From contig NZ_FMZU01000007.1 of the NCBI RefSeq assembly GCF_900101545.1, positions 211,464 through 275,463 of the forward strand: a DNA stretch of 64,000 nt, read 5' to 3'. Numbering within the stretch: the first letter of the stretch is position 1; every line of letters begins with the position of its first letter. A program made the position numbers and the translations under genes. A model generated the notes under the pieces. The model searched no databases. It worked only from the letters and a program-made list of their open reading frames with translations, and had not been told where the DNA came from. Positions 29,061-37,372 of the stretch are shown piece after piece. The stretch comes from Variovorax sp. CF079. GTDB taxonomy: Bacteria > Pseudomonadota > Gammaproteobacteria > Burkholderiales > Burkholderiaceae_C.

Positions 29061-29576
29061 CTAGGCTCCGTGAGCGACGGCCTCGACGGCATCGAACCCC
29101 TGCGGGGGGGAGCCGGCCCAGAGCGTGGGCAACTTGCACAGCGTCACCAGGCTGAGCAGTGCGAAGCCCAGCATCAGAGCCCAGACACTCACCGAGCCGG
29201 GCACTTGCAGCATGGGGCTGCGTTCGTCGGCCGCGATCTCCATCAGGGGCCAGGCGGCGGCCGCCAGCGATGCGTAGAGCGCCGCCACGGCCAGCGAGCC
29301 GCCCGCCAGCACCCAGCGGCGCGCGGCGCCGAGCTTTTGCGTGAGGATGACCACCGCGATGTGCGAGCCCTGCTGGGCCGCCAGCACCACGCCGGCCATG
29401 ATGAGCCACGGGAACATCAGCTCGGGCAGCTCGGACGCCGAGGCGAGGCTGGTGCCCGCGACATAGCGCAGCCCGACATTGACGCTCAGGATCGCGAACA
29501 CGACGCTCAGCGTGATGTACAGAACGCCACGACACGCTGCGCCGACGCATCGGTCGATGAATTGAAGGAAAGACAT
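29061..29576 (-). CDS. TRAP transporter small permease (DctQ)
   Basis: A 171-residue membrane protein with four helices, family block RYVAGTSLASASELPELMFPW then LIMAGVVLAAQQGSHIAV; the residues before and after are typical of DctQ. It forms the membrane complex with DctM, whose gene follows after two bases. The receptor gene lies upstream with a 109-base spacer. Confidence 0.92.
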   Translation of the reverse strand: MSFLQFIDRCVGAACRGVLYITLSVVFAILSVNVGLRYVAGTSLASASELPELMFPWLIMAGVVLAAQQGSHIAVVILTQKLGAARRWVLAGGSLAVAALYASLAAAAWPLMEIAADERSPMLQVPGSVSVWALMLGFALLSLVTLCKLPTLWAGSPPQGFDAVEAVAHGA

Positions 29577-29685
29577 GAAATTGCCCTCGTGAAGGACGCG
29601 CCAGGACGCAGTCGCGGTTTTCGTGGACGACAGGCACCATCGCAGCGCCTTGCCTGGCGCCGCTTCATTCGCCTGCCTGGGTGGC

Positions 29686-30663
29686 TTATTGCGCTTGCTG
29701 GACCACGCGCTTGACGAAGTCGCCAGCCGGGCCTGCAGCCCACTTGGTGTAGACCGGCTTCGTCGCCTCGATGAAGGCCTTGCGGTCCACCGCGTCGATC
29801 TGCACGCCCTTGGACTTCAGTTCGGTGGCCAACTTCTCGTCGGCTTCCTTGGAGAGCTTGCGCTGCATCTGCGTCGCTTCGGCAGCGGCTTCCATGAAGA
29901 CCTTCTGGTCCGCGGTGCTCAACTTCTCCCATGAACGCTTGCCCATCACGAAGGGATTGGCCTCGTACTTGTGGCCGGTGAGCGAAAGGTACTTCTGCAC
30001 TTCGTACAGCTTGGCCGACGCGATGTTTGTCAGGGGGTTCTCCTGGCCGTCGACCACGCCCTGCTGGAGCGCCACGTACAGCTCGGAAAACTTGATCTGC
30101 TGCGGGTCCGCGCCGAGCGCCTGCATGATGTCCATGGTCATCGAATCGGGCGGGGTGCGGATCTTCAGGCCCTTGATGTCCGCCGGCGTCTTGATCGGCC
30201 GCTTGCTGTTGCTGACGTGGCGGATGCCGTTGTCCCAGAAGCCCAGCACGACCATGCCCTTGGCGGCCGTGCGCTTGGCCAGGTCCTCGCCGATCGGGCC
30301 GTCGAGCAGTTGCCAGGCCTTCTGGATGTCGGTGAACAGGAAGGGCAGGCCCAGCGCGGCATATTCGGGTACCACGTTGGCCATCGCACCCTGGCTGTTG
30401 GCCGACATGTCGAGCGTGCCCGAGCGTAGCGCAGTGATCATGGCGGCGTCGTCGCCAAGCTGCGCGGAATGGGCGACCTGGATGTCGAAGCGGCCGTTGG
30501 TCTTGGCCTTCACCGTCTCGGCGAACTTCACGGCCGCGTCGTGCCGCGGATTGCCCGGCGCCGCACCGTGGCCGAAGGTGAGCTTGATGGGCGCCTGCGC
30601 GAAGGCGAGGCTTCCGGTGGTGATCAGTGCGCCGACGAGAACGGCGATATTCCTGCGCTTCAT
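29686..30663 (-). CDS. TRAP transporter periplasmic receptor (DctP family)
   Basis: A 325-residue binding protein with a signal peptide (MKRRNIAVLVGALITTGSLAFA). DctP features: IKLTFGHGAAPGNPRHDAA at the mature start, AQLGDDAAMITALRSGTLDM, then IKTPADIKGLKIRTPPD with the conserved arginine that binds carboxylates, and VDGQENPLTNIASAKLYEVQ. It would catch an organic acid-type substrate for the DctQM pair. A carboxylated sugar or amino compound would be compatible with the enzymes of the operon. Confidence 0.94.
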   Translation of the reverse strand: MKRRNIAVLVGALITTGSLAFAQAPIKLTFGHGAAPGNPRHDAAVKFAETVKAKTNGRFDIQVAHSAQLGDDAAMITALRSGTLDMSANSQGAMANVVPEYAALGLPFLFTDIQKAWQLLDGPIGEDLAKRTAAKGMVVLGFWDNGIRHVSNSKRPIKTPADIKGLKIRTPPDSMTMDIMQALGADPQQIKFSELYVALQQGVVDGQENPLTNIASAKLYEVQKYLSLTGHKYEANPFVMGKRSWEKLSTADQKVFMEAAAEATQMQRKLSKEADEKLATELKSKGVQIDAVDRKAFIEATKPVYTKWAAGPAGDFVKRVVQQAQ

Positions 30664-30695
30664 GGTTTTGTCTCCGGTGTAGTAATGGGGATGGA

Positions 30696-31445
30696 TCAGT
30701 GAATCAACATGCCGCCATTCACGTCGAGCGTGATGCCGGTGCAATAGCTCGACAGGTCGCTGGCGAGGAAGAGGCAGGCGCCGGCGACGTCCGCGGCGAC
30801 GCCGATCCGGCCGAGCGGGATTTCGCCGGCGATCTGCGCCTTGCGCTCTTCGGTCAACTTGCCCTTGCTGATGTCGGTGCCGATCAGGCCGGGGGTGATC
30901 GAGTTGACGCGGATGCCATCCGCGCCGAGTTCGCGTGCCATCGCACGCGCCAGCCCGAGCACGCCGGCCTTGGCCGCCGAATAGTGCGGGCCGCCGAGAA
31001 TGCCGCCGCCGCGCTGAGCGGAAACGGAAGAGATGCAGATGATCGAACCGCTGCCCTGGCGCTGCATGACGGGAATGGCAGCTTGGGAGAACAGCAGCGT
31101 GCCGCGCAGGCTGACGTCCATCACGGCGTCGTAGTCGGCGCCGCTGATGTCGATCGTCTTGCGCGGCTGGGTGATGCCGGCGTTGTTGACGAGGATGTCG
31201 ATGCGCCCGAACCGATCGAGAACGCGTGCGACCGCGGCATCGACTTCCGACTTGATCGTCACGTTGGCAACCAGCCCCAGGTGCTCGTCGCCGAGCGTGG
31301 CGGCGACCTGCGCCGGCGCGGCGGCTTCGAGGTCAGTGATGACGACGCGGGCGCCCTGCGACGCGAGCAGGCGCGCAGTGGCGAATCCCAGGCCATTGAG
31401 GCCGGCGCCACCGGTGATGAGGGCGACGCGATCGGTAAGCAGCAT
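30696..31445 (-). CDS. SDR family NAD(P)-dependent oxidoreductase
   Basis: A 249-residue short-chain dehydrogenase. GGAGLNGLGFA is the cofactor Gly motif, NNAG the structural motif, SSVS with YSAAK the catalytic Ser-Tyr-Lys, and RVNSITPGLIGTDI follows. First gene of the minus-strand TRAP/transketolase operon, 116 bases from the divergent LysR regulator. It probably oxidises a hydroxyl of the imported substrate to a ketose-type compound for the split transketolase, an inference from context. Confidence 0.92.
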   Translation of the reverse strand: MLLTDRVALITGGAGLNGLGFATARLLASQGARVVITDLEAAAPAQVAATLGDEHLGLVANVTIKSEVDAAVARVLDRFGRIDILVNNAGITQPRKTIDISGADYDAVMDVSLRGTLLFSQAAIPVMQRQGSGSIICISSVSAQRGGGILGGPHYSAAKAGVLGLARAMARELGADGIRVNSITPGLIGTDISKGKLTEERKAQIAGEIPLGRIGVAADVAGACLFLASDLSSYCTGITLDVNGGMLIH

Positions 31446-31550
31446 GAATTGTCTCCGTGGTGAGTGATGTGCGAGTGGGGTAACTATGGACATCACCACG
31501 CATGAAGACAAACGACACTTCTTCAGCGATGAGTGAATTGCCGTCATACA

Positions 31551-31560
31551 GGGTTAACCC
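31551..31560. promoter_or_regulatory. Perfect palindrome GGGTTAACCC in a divergent promoter region
   Basis: A 10-base perfect palindrome ends directly before ATG 31562 of the LysR gene, in the region between it and the divergent SDR-TRAP operon. It may be an operator. Its position would cover the ribosome-binding site of that ATG, which also raises the possibility that the LysR gene starts at ATG 31529 or 31502. Confidence 0.4.
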
Positions 31561-31561
31561 G

Positions 31562-32500
31562 ATGCGATCGTCGTTTCCTCCTTTGAGTTGTCTTCTCGCC
31601 TTCGAGGCCGCAGCGCGTCGCACGAGCTTCAGCGCGGCGGCGCTCGAACTCCATCTGACGCCCTCGGCAGTGAGCCACCAGATCGCCAAGCTCGAACAGC
31701 TTCTCGACGTACGACTGTTCGAGCGCTCGGTGCGCAGCATTTCGCTGACCGATGCAGGCCGCGAATACATGGCTCGCGTGTCAGTCGCGCTGGACGCGAT
31801 CAGCGCTGCAACGGACAACGTGCGCAAGGGAGTACGCAACGCTCTGCATGTGCACGCGGCACCGAGCTTCGCGAGTCTGTGGCTCATGCCCAGGCTCGCG
31901 GACTTCGCGCAGGCCCACCCGGGGATTGCGCTATCGCTGTCGTCTTCCGTCGTGCATTCGGACTTTTCGAGCGGACAGGTCGACATCGACATACGCTACG
32001 GCATTCCGAACTGGCCGCACCTCCATGTCCAGTCGGTGTTCGAGGAATGCATCCAGCCGATGGCGAGCCGCGATTTCATCGAGCGGCATCGACTCCGGAC
32101 ACCCGAGGACTTGCTGCACGTCCCGCTCATCCAGTCGGTGGTCAACGTCGTGCAGTGGGGGGACTGGTTCCGCAGCCGCAAGATCGAATTCTCGGCGGGG
32201 CAGTTCGCCTACCGCTTCGATCGCACTTCCATGGCGCTGGATGCCGCGGTGCAGGGGCTTGGTGTGGCGTTGGACAGCTCGTCGATCGCGGCAGGCCACC
32301 TTCATCAGGGCCGCTTGGTGAAGGTCTTCGACCCGCGCTGGTGCTTGAAGGTGCAGGCCCATTTCCTGGTGTGCCCTTCCCGTCACCTGCAGCGCAAGGA
32401 AGTGGCCAGCTTCATGGAATGGCTGCAGGAAAACGCATCCGACCCGGAGGAGGGCGCGCTTGGCGGCCCAAAGGCGGCTGGGTACCGTCCTTCACGATGA
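31562..32500 (+). CDS. LysR family regulator, GcvA-like
   Basis: A 312-residue regulator from ATG 31562. It begins like GcvA-type LysR proteins (FPPLSCLLAFEAAARRTSF) with recognition helix LTPSAVSHQIAKLEQLL and LFERSVRSISLTDAG; the effector domain has LHVHAAPSFASLWLMPRLADF. In-frame ATGs at 31529 and 31502 would add 11 or 20 residues; the family usually starts near FPPL. Divergent from the SDR/TRAP/transketolase operon, so it is the likely regulator of that operon. Confidence 0.9.
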   Translation: MRSSFPPLSCLLAFEAAARRTSFSAAALELHLTPSAVSHQIAKLEQLLDVRLFERSVRSISLTDAGREYMARVSVALDAISAATDNVRKGVRNALHVHAAPSFASLWLMPRLADFAQAHPGIALSLSSSVVHSDFSSGQVDIDIRYGIPNWPHLHVQSVFEECIQPMASRDFIERHRLRTPEDLLHVPLIQSVVNVVQWGDWFRSRKIEFSAGQFAYRFDRTSMALDAAVQGLGVALDSSSIAAGHLHQGRLVKVFDPRWCLKVQAHFLVCPSRHLQRKEVASFMEWLQENASDPEEGALGGPKAAGYRPSR

Positions 32501-32621
32501 TGGGAGAGCCGTCGTACCGGCCGCCGAACATCACACCTGGAATGTTGAATTCCAGTCGAGCGTGGGCTTGCCTTCGTCAACGTCCGCTCCCGCTGCGAGC
32601 CAGCCGCTCGCGAATACGATT

Positions 32622-34205
32622 TCACCGCTCAGCGATGTAGTGCTGGGTCGTCACCGCCTCGCCGTCGCGCAGGAACATCCGTACACGAGCCTCCACCTCC
32701 TGGTCGGCCAGCGTGGCCCGGGCGCGCTGGTGCAGGTAGTCGGCCCAGGAGGCGACGATGAATCGCTCGACATAGCGCGACGGATCGCCGAGGTCGCGAT
32801 AGACGCGCCATAGGGTGGCGCCGTCGCGGCGCCGCGAGGCGCGCAGCTGGGTCACGGCGTTCAAGAACTCCTCGGCTTCGCCGGCGCGGATGCGATAGCC
32901 GATCTCCACCGACACCGGGCCATCGTCCGGGAGAGGCTGATCCTTGACGAAAAGATCCTCCCAGAGCGCGACGGGCGTGATCTCCGGCGAAGCGCCCATC
33001 CGCAGCGGCAGCCAGCGGGAGAGAAAGATGCCTGCTGCCATGGCGAGGGCTGCGATGCTCAAGGCGATCGCCAGCCCCAGGATGCCTGAAACCGCGCCCC
33101 AGAATGCCGAGCCGATGGCGAACGAGCCCAGCGCGCTGACCGTGTGCAGTGCCACCGCGCGCGAACGGACCCACGGCGGCGCGCTCGACTGCGTGGCGGT
33201 GTTGAAGGTGGCCATGACCGCCATCCAGGCGGCGCCGCCGATGGCAAGTGCCACGAATACCACGGTGGGAATGCGCACGAACGCAGCGATGAGCATCACG
33301 GCTGCGAAGACCATACACCCCAGGGCGACGAGGCGCTCGAGCCCCAGGCGCGCACGCAACTTGCCCAGCACCAGGCCTGCAGCAACCGCGCCTGTGCCCA
33401 GGCATCCCATGAGGAAGCCGAATCCGGCGGCGCCCAACTTCAGTTGTTGCGCCGCGATGGCCGGCAACAGCGCCCACAGCGCCGAGCCCGCGCCGCTGTA
33501 GGCGACGGTGCGCAGCAACTGAGCCAGGATCGTCGGCGAGTGCCTTGCGTAGCGCAGACCCGCGACGGTGCCGCTCCAGAGGCGCTCCGCCGGCAGGGGC
33601 GACTGGGCGTGCGGGGCAGGGGGCCAGCGCCGCACCGCTTGCATCATCACCAGTGCGCTCACCACCGCGACCACGAACACCCAGCCCGCACCGAGCCATG
33701 CGAATATGAAGCCCGCGACCGACGGCCCCAATGCCCGCGCGCTGTTCCAGGCGATCGACATCGCCGTGATGGCCTGCGGCATGTCCTCGCGTGGCACTGT
33801 GTCCGCGACGCTGGTGTTCCAGGCTGGTGACAGCAGCGCCGTGCAGCAGCCGGCGGCAAAGGTGAACAGCAGCAAGGTCGCCGGTCCCGCCCACCCTCCC
33901 AATGCGAGCAGGGACAGGACAACGACGACGGCCACCTGAACGGCCAGCGCATTCAGGATCAGCCGCCGCCGGTCCGTGGTGTCGGCCAGCACGCCGGCCG
34001 GCAGTGCCAGCAGGAACATTGGCAGGAACACGGCGGTCTGCACCAACGCTGCGAGGAAAGAGGAGCCCGTGAGCTCCACCATGAGCCATGAAGCCGCCAT
34101 GACCTGCATGGCGTTTCCGGTGAAATAGATCGCGCTGCCGGTCCACAGGCCCCGGAATGCGGGCAGACGCAACGGGGACCAAAGGGAGTGGGATGCGGAG
34201 GACAT
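32622..34205 (-). CDS. MFS transporter (EntS-like) with C-terminal ABM-like domain
   Basis: A 527-residue protein. The first ~400 residues form a 12-helix major facilitator of the MFS_3/EntS class (LRLPAFRGLWTGSAIYFTGN, GVLADTTDRRRLILNA, AWNSARALGPSVAGFI). About 95 residues at the C-terminus form a soluble dimeric alpha/beta-barrel-like unit (VSVEIGYRIRAGEAEEFLNA, YVERFIVASWADYLHQR) typical of this subfamily. Probable exporter of small molecules. Start at 34205, where homologues begin; convergent with the GcvA-like LysR gene. Confidence 0.87.
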   Translation of the reverse strand: MSSASHSLWSPLRLPAFRGLWTGSAIYFTGNAMQVMAASWLMVELTGSSFLAALVQTAVFLPMFLLALPAGVLADTTDRRRLILNALAVQVAVVVVLSLLALGGWAGPATLLLFTFAAGCCTALLSPAWNTSVADTVPREDMPQAITAMSIAWNSARALGPSVAGFIFAWLGAGWVFVVAVVSALVMMQAVRRWPPAPHAQSPLPAERLWSGTVAGLRYARHSPTILAQLLRTVAYSGAGSALWALLPAIAAQQLKLGAAGFGFLMGCLGTGAVAAGLVLGKLRARLGLERLVALGCMVFAAVMLIAAFVRIPTVVFVALAIGGAAWMAVMATFNTATQSSAPPWVRSRAVALHTVSALGSFAIGSAFWGAVSGILGLAIALSIAALAMAAGIFLSRWLPLRMGASPEITPVALWEDLFVKDQPLPDDGPVSVEIGYRIRAGEAEEFLNAVTQLRASRRRDGATLWRVYRDLGDPSRYVERFIVASWADYLHQRARATLADQEVEARVRMFLRDGEAVTTQHYIAER

Positions 34206-34344
34206 CGAAGGAAGCTTTGCCTGATTATGGTCGGGGCGTTCGCACGTCTTCCATGGGGGCAACTGGCGCGCTGCGAGGTTGAGGGCCGCGAGAGAGGCCC
34301 CATAGACAGACGTTACGTACCCTGCGCTCAGCAGTCGGAACAAC

Positions 34345-34614
34345 TCAGGATGCGAGCTGGCCGCTGTCTGGCGGCTGCAACTTCGTTGCGATGCCGTAGA
34401 GCGCAAGCATGCCCAGCACGTGCCCGATCGCGACGCCTGGTTCACCTGATTCAATCCGGGCGATCGTCTGGACGTGCACGCCCAATCGGGCGGCAGCGGC
34501 GGCTTGGCCGTCGCCGGCACTGGTGCGGGCCAGCTTGGCCGCGGCACCCATGTCCTTGATCGCCTGCAGGGCGTCGCCACCAATGTCTGCCGAGATGCGC
34601 TTGCCTTGGGCCAT
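34345..34614 (-). CDS. XRE/HipB-type helix-turn-helix regulator
   Basis: An 89-residue protein; ISADIGGDALQAIKDMGAAAKLAR opens it and the HTH reads GQAAAAARLGVHVQTIARIESGE, close to HipB-like DNA-binding proteins with IGHVLGMLALYGIATKL behind. Such proteins are often antitoxins, but no HipA-like kinase or other toxin gene is adjacent, so it is an orphan or the partner was lost. Start at Met 34614 (MAQGKRI); seven more residues are possible. Confidence 0.75.
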   Translation of the reverse strand: MAQGKRISADIGGDALQAIKDMGAAAKLARTSAGDGQAAAAARLGVHVQTIARIESGEPGVAIGHVLGMLALYGIATKLQPPDSGQLAS

Positions 34615-34827
34615 CCGCGGATTGTCGCTGCACAATCGAACTCCCGGTCCAGGTGTGGCCAGCTGGTCACCATGAAGAACCTTCGACTTTCGCTTCTTCG
34701 TTGTGCAGACTTGCCAGGGCCATGGCGTCGAGCAACAAGCGTCCGGCCAGGGAGACGTTGGGAACTTGGGCTCAGTTAGAAAGCCTAAGGGAGATACCGT
34801 TCTCCAAGGTCGACCACCGACCTTCTT

Positions 34828-34856
34828 GCCCTGACTGGAAACAGCCAGGGCTTTTT
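34828..34856 (+). terminator. Rho-independent terminator
   Basis: GCCCTG (34828-34833) pairs with CAGGGC (34846-34851), with an inner CTG-GAAA-CAG stem-loop, followed by TTTTT. No clear plus-strand gene ends right before it; the 200 bases upstream hold only short doubtful frames (one reading MASSNKRPARETLG). Confidence 0.75.
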
Positions 34857-34883
34857 CGTTTCAACGGTGGGTCAGAGTAGGTC

Positions 34884-35123
34884 TTGGCCGCCGCGGCCGT
34901 GACCTTGCTGCTTTACACGGCAGCGACAGTGGGCTTGCCTGCGACCGCCCTCGGCGCGCTTGTTCTCTTTCTCCTGGCGGCAGCGGGGGGTGCCGTCCTC
35001 AACCTGAACTACCACCGGAAGCAGTTGCCGCTGCCGAAGTGGCTTGTCATCGTCCATGGGCTGGCTGCCGTGGCCGGATTCCTATTGCTGCTGAGCGCGA
35101 CGTGGGCGACCCGCGCCGCATGA
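34884..35123 (+). CDS. Small two-helix membrane protein, possibly N-terminally truncated
   Basis: The frame codes for 79 residues from a TTG and is preceded by an in-frame TAG two codons upstream. It has two or three hydrophobic segments (LLLYTAATVGLPATALGALVL, then LVIVHGLAAVAGFLLLLSATW) separated by a basic loop NYHRKQLPLPKW. The composition looks like a genuine small inner-membrane protein, but the lack of a normal start suggests a lost N-terminus. No function can be assigned. Confidence 0.45.
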   Translation: MAAAAVTLLLYTAATVGLPATALGALVLFLLAAAGGAVLNLNYHRKQLPLPKWLVIVHGLAAVAGFLLLLSATWATRAA

Positions 35124-35241
35124 ACCCCACTCGAGCTGCCGTGCACAATCTGTCGCATGTCGACCATCACTCTGTACGTCCTGGACGCCAGCACGACTGG
35201 ATCACTGATGTGTCCAGGAGTCCATTTGCCCTAGGCAGTGC

Positions 35242-36276
35242 ATGCGAATCCACGAACTAAAACGGCGACTGCGGGAAGCCGGAGCGGGCCCCATCCACGA
35301 GCACCGGATCTTGCGGCTGTGGTCCCATGCTCTACCCCGAAACAGCGGCAAGCGTCGACCAGAGAGCTTTTTTCCGTCGTCGCTGCTGGCTGCCCTGCCG
35401 TCCATTGAAGCTGAGCTTGCGGGACTGGCGCGCATCCACGCGGTCCATCCCGGCGCCGATGGTTCCGAGCGGCTGCTCGTTGCCCTCGCGGACGGTCAGA
35501 CCGTGGAGAGTGTGTTGCTGCCTCGGGACGGTCTGTGCATTTCGTCGCAGGTCGGGTGCGCCGTCGGGTGCCAGTTCTGCATGACGGGCCGCGAGGGATT
35601 GCTGCGCCAACTGGGAAGCGCCGAAATCATTGCCCAGGTCGCCCTCGCGCGGCTGCGCCGGCCGGTACGCAAGGTCGTGTTCATGGGCATGGGCGAACCG
35701 GCCCATAACCTGGACAACGTGATGGAGGCGATCGACCTGCTCGGCACGGCGGGCAACATCGGCCACAAGAACCTGGTGTTCTCCACCGTGGGCGATCCAC
35801 GCGTGTTCGAGAGGCTGCACCAGGGAAGCGTCAGACCTGCGCTGGCACTCTCGTTGCACACGACCAAGGCTGAGCTGCGCAGAAAGCTCCTTCCGCGCGC
35901 GCCGAACATGACTCCCGAGGAACTGGTCACCGCATCCGACCGCTATGCCCGGGCCACCGGCTACCCGATTCAATACCAGTGGACGCTGCTGGAAGGTGTG
36001 AACGACGGGGAAGAGGAGATTGAAGGCATCGTCAGACTGCTCTCCGGCAGGTACGGCGTGCTGAACATGATCCCCTTCAATGCGGTGGATGGCGTGGCGT
36101 TCAGTCGACCGTCGTGGGAGCGCTGCGAACAGATTGCTCGCACGCTGCGCCAGCGGGGCATTCTGACGAAGCTGCGCTATTCGGCCGGCCAGGATGTCGA
36201 CGGCGGGTGCGGTCAGCTGAGGGCGCGCGCAGCCGAAGTACAGGTGCCGCTTCGAAGGGCCGAAGACTGGCGTTAG
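35242..36276 (+). CDS. Radical SAM protein of the RlmN/Cfr RNA methyltransferase family
   Basis: A 344-residue RlmN-family protein. The radical SAM cluster motif CAVGCQFC has Cys106, Cys110 and Cys113; VFMGMGEPAHNLDNV and LALSLHTTKAELRRKLLP are family boxes, and the C-terminal SAGQDVDGGCGQL holds the conserved catalytic cysteine (about residue 323). It should methylate an adenine C2 in RNA. Lone location with no isoprenoid or ndk partner suggests that this is a second copy beside the housekeeping rlmN; the C8-methylating Cfr activity cannot be judged by eye. Confidence 0.9.
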   Translation: MRIHELKRRLREAGAGPIHEHRILRLWSHALPRNSGKRRPESFFPSSLLAALPSIEAELAGLARIHAVHPGADGSERLLVALADGQTVESVLLPRDGLCISSQVGCAVGCQFCMTGREGLLRQLGSAEIIAQVALARLRRPVRKVVFMGMGEPAHNLDNVMEAIDLLGTAGNIGHKNLVFSTVGDPRVFERLHQGSVRPALALSLHTTKAELRRKLLPRAPNMTPEELVTASDRYARATGYPIQYQWTLLEGVNDGEEEIEGIVRLLSGRYGVLNMIPFNAVDGVAFSRPSWERCEQIARTLRQRGILTKLRYSAGQDVDGGCGQLRARAAEVQVPLRRAEDWR

Positions 36277-36329
36277 GTCACATTCGACACCTGCTGGCAG
36301 GCAGCAGTGGGGGGCGATGTACACGTCGG

Positions 36330-37265
36330 TCAAGTGTCCCGGAACAATGCGTACTGCTGCGTGATGGTCGCAACGTCTTCGCGCATTTCGCTGACGAGCC
36401 AATCCAGCACGCGGCGCACTTCTTGTCGAATCGACCCGGGCCTTGCCACCAGCCGGTACTCCTTTTCGGTGCGGATCAGGCGGCTGGAGGCCGGCACCAG
36501 AAGGCCCTCGCGCAGCGCACCGGATACCGCCGACACCCAACCGAGCGCAATCCCTTGACCGAGCAAGGCGGCCTGCAGCACGAGTGCCGAATCGGAGAAG
36601 CTGAGGGAGTTGCCGGGGCGCCGGCAGTCCAGGCCGGTGCGAGCCCCGTATTCTTCCCAATCCATGGTTGTCGTGGTCAGATGGATCAGGGTGTGCTGGC
36701 TCACATCGGCAGATTCACCGACGGCACCCACCCGATGCAGGTATTCCGGGCTGCAGACCGGGAGCACCACTTCCGGAAAGAACTCCCAGCTCTGCCACTT
36801 CCTCGTGGGGTCGTACAAGCGCAGTCCCAGGTCCACCTCGTCGACATCGCCACGGAGAACGCCGCTGATCACCTCGAAGCGCAGGTTGATGTGCGGGACG
36901 GCCTGTTGAAAACGTGCGTAGCGCGGCATCAACCAGTGGGAGATGAACGCGCTCGACAACGACAGCGTGACGGTGCCCCGATCTGCACGGCGGCGCCTGA
37001 TCTCGCGCAGCGCCGTCTCCATCTGGCTGAAGCCGGCCGACACCGCCGAATGCAAGACCTCACCTTCTTCAGTGAGTTGAACGCCCAGCCGAGAGCGCGT
37101 GAACAAACGGATGCCCAAGGTGTCTTCGAGCCGGCTCACCATGCGACTGACCGCCACGGGCGTCACGTGGAGCTCGGAGGCGGCGAGCGTGAAGTTCGCA
37201 CAGCGTGCGGCGGCTTCAAACACGCGCAAGGCATTGGCGGAGCGTATCGTCTGCTGCGCTTCCAT
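36330..37265 (-). CDS. LysR family transcriptional regulator (GcvA-like)
   Basis: A 311-residue regulator: NALRVFEAAARCANFTLAASEL opens the wHTH, VTPVAVSRMVSRLEDTLGIRLFTR is the recognition helix and wing, LSLSSAFISHWLMPRYARF starts the effector domain. It is divergent from the flavoenzyme gene at 37373 and likely controls it. The 13-base palindrome at its own start codon could be an autoregulatory site. Confidence 0.92.
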   Translation of the reverse strand: MEAQQTIRSANALRVFEAAARCANFTLAASELHVTPVAVSRMVSRLEDTLGIRLFTRSRLGVQLTEEGEVLHSAVSAGFSQMETALREIRRRRADRGTVTLSLSSAFISHWLMPRYARFQQAVPHINLRFEVISGVLRGDVDEVDLGLRLYDPTRKWQSWEFFPEVVLPVCSPEYLHRVGAVGESADVSQHTLIHLTTTTMDWEEYGARTGLDCRRPGNSLSFSDSALVLQAALLGQGIALGWVSAVSGALREGLLVPASSRLIRTEKEYRLVARPGSIRQEVRRVLDWLVSEMREDVATITQQYALFRDT

Positions 37266-37277
37266 AACATCATGTTA
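37265..37277. promoter_or_regulatory. LysR-type palindrome T-N11-A
   Basis: TAACATCATGTTA is a perfect 13-base palindrome of the T-N11-A form bound by LysR proteins, overlapping the start codon of the LysR gene and lying about 95 bases before the divergent flavoenzyme gene. Confidence 0.5.
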
Positions 37278-37372
37278 GCGATCTCTGCCTAAGATGTAAA
37301 TGGATCGGCCTCGTGTTCGATTACACAATGTCTATGCAGGCCGGACTCAACCGAGCGCGATAAGGAGAGGAT

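Noticed and set aside
32501..32621. Possible gene remnant between the LysR gene and the MFS gene
   Set aside because: Only 120 bases, no recognisable motif; treated as a normal convergent spacer.
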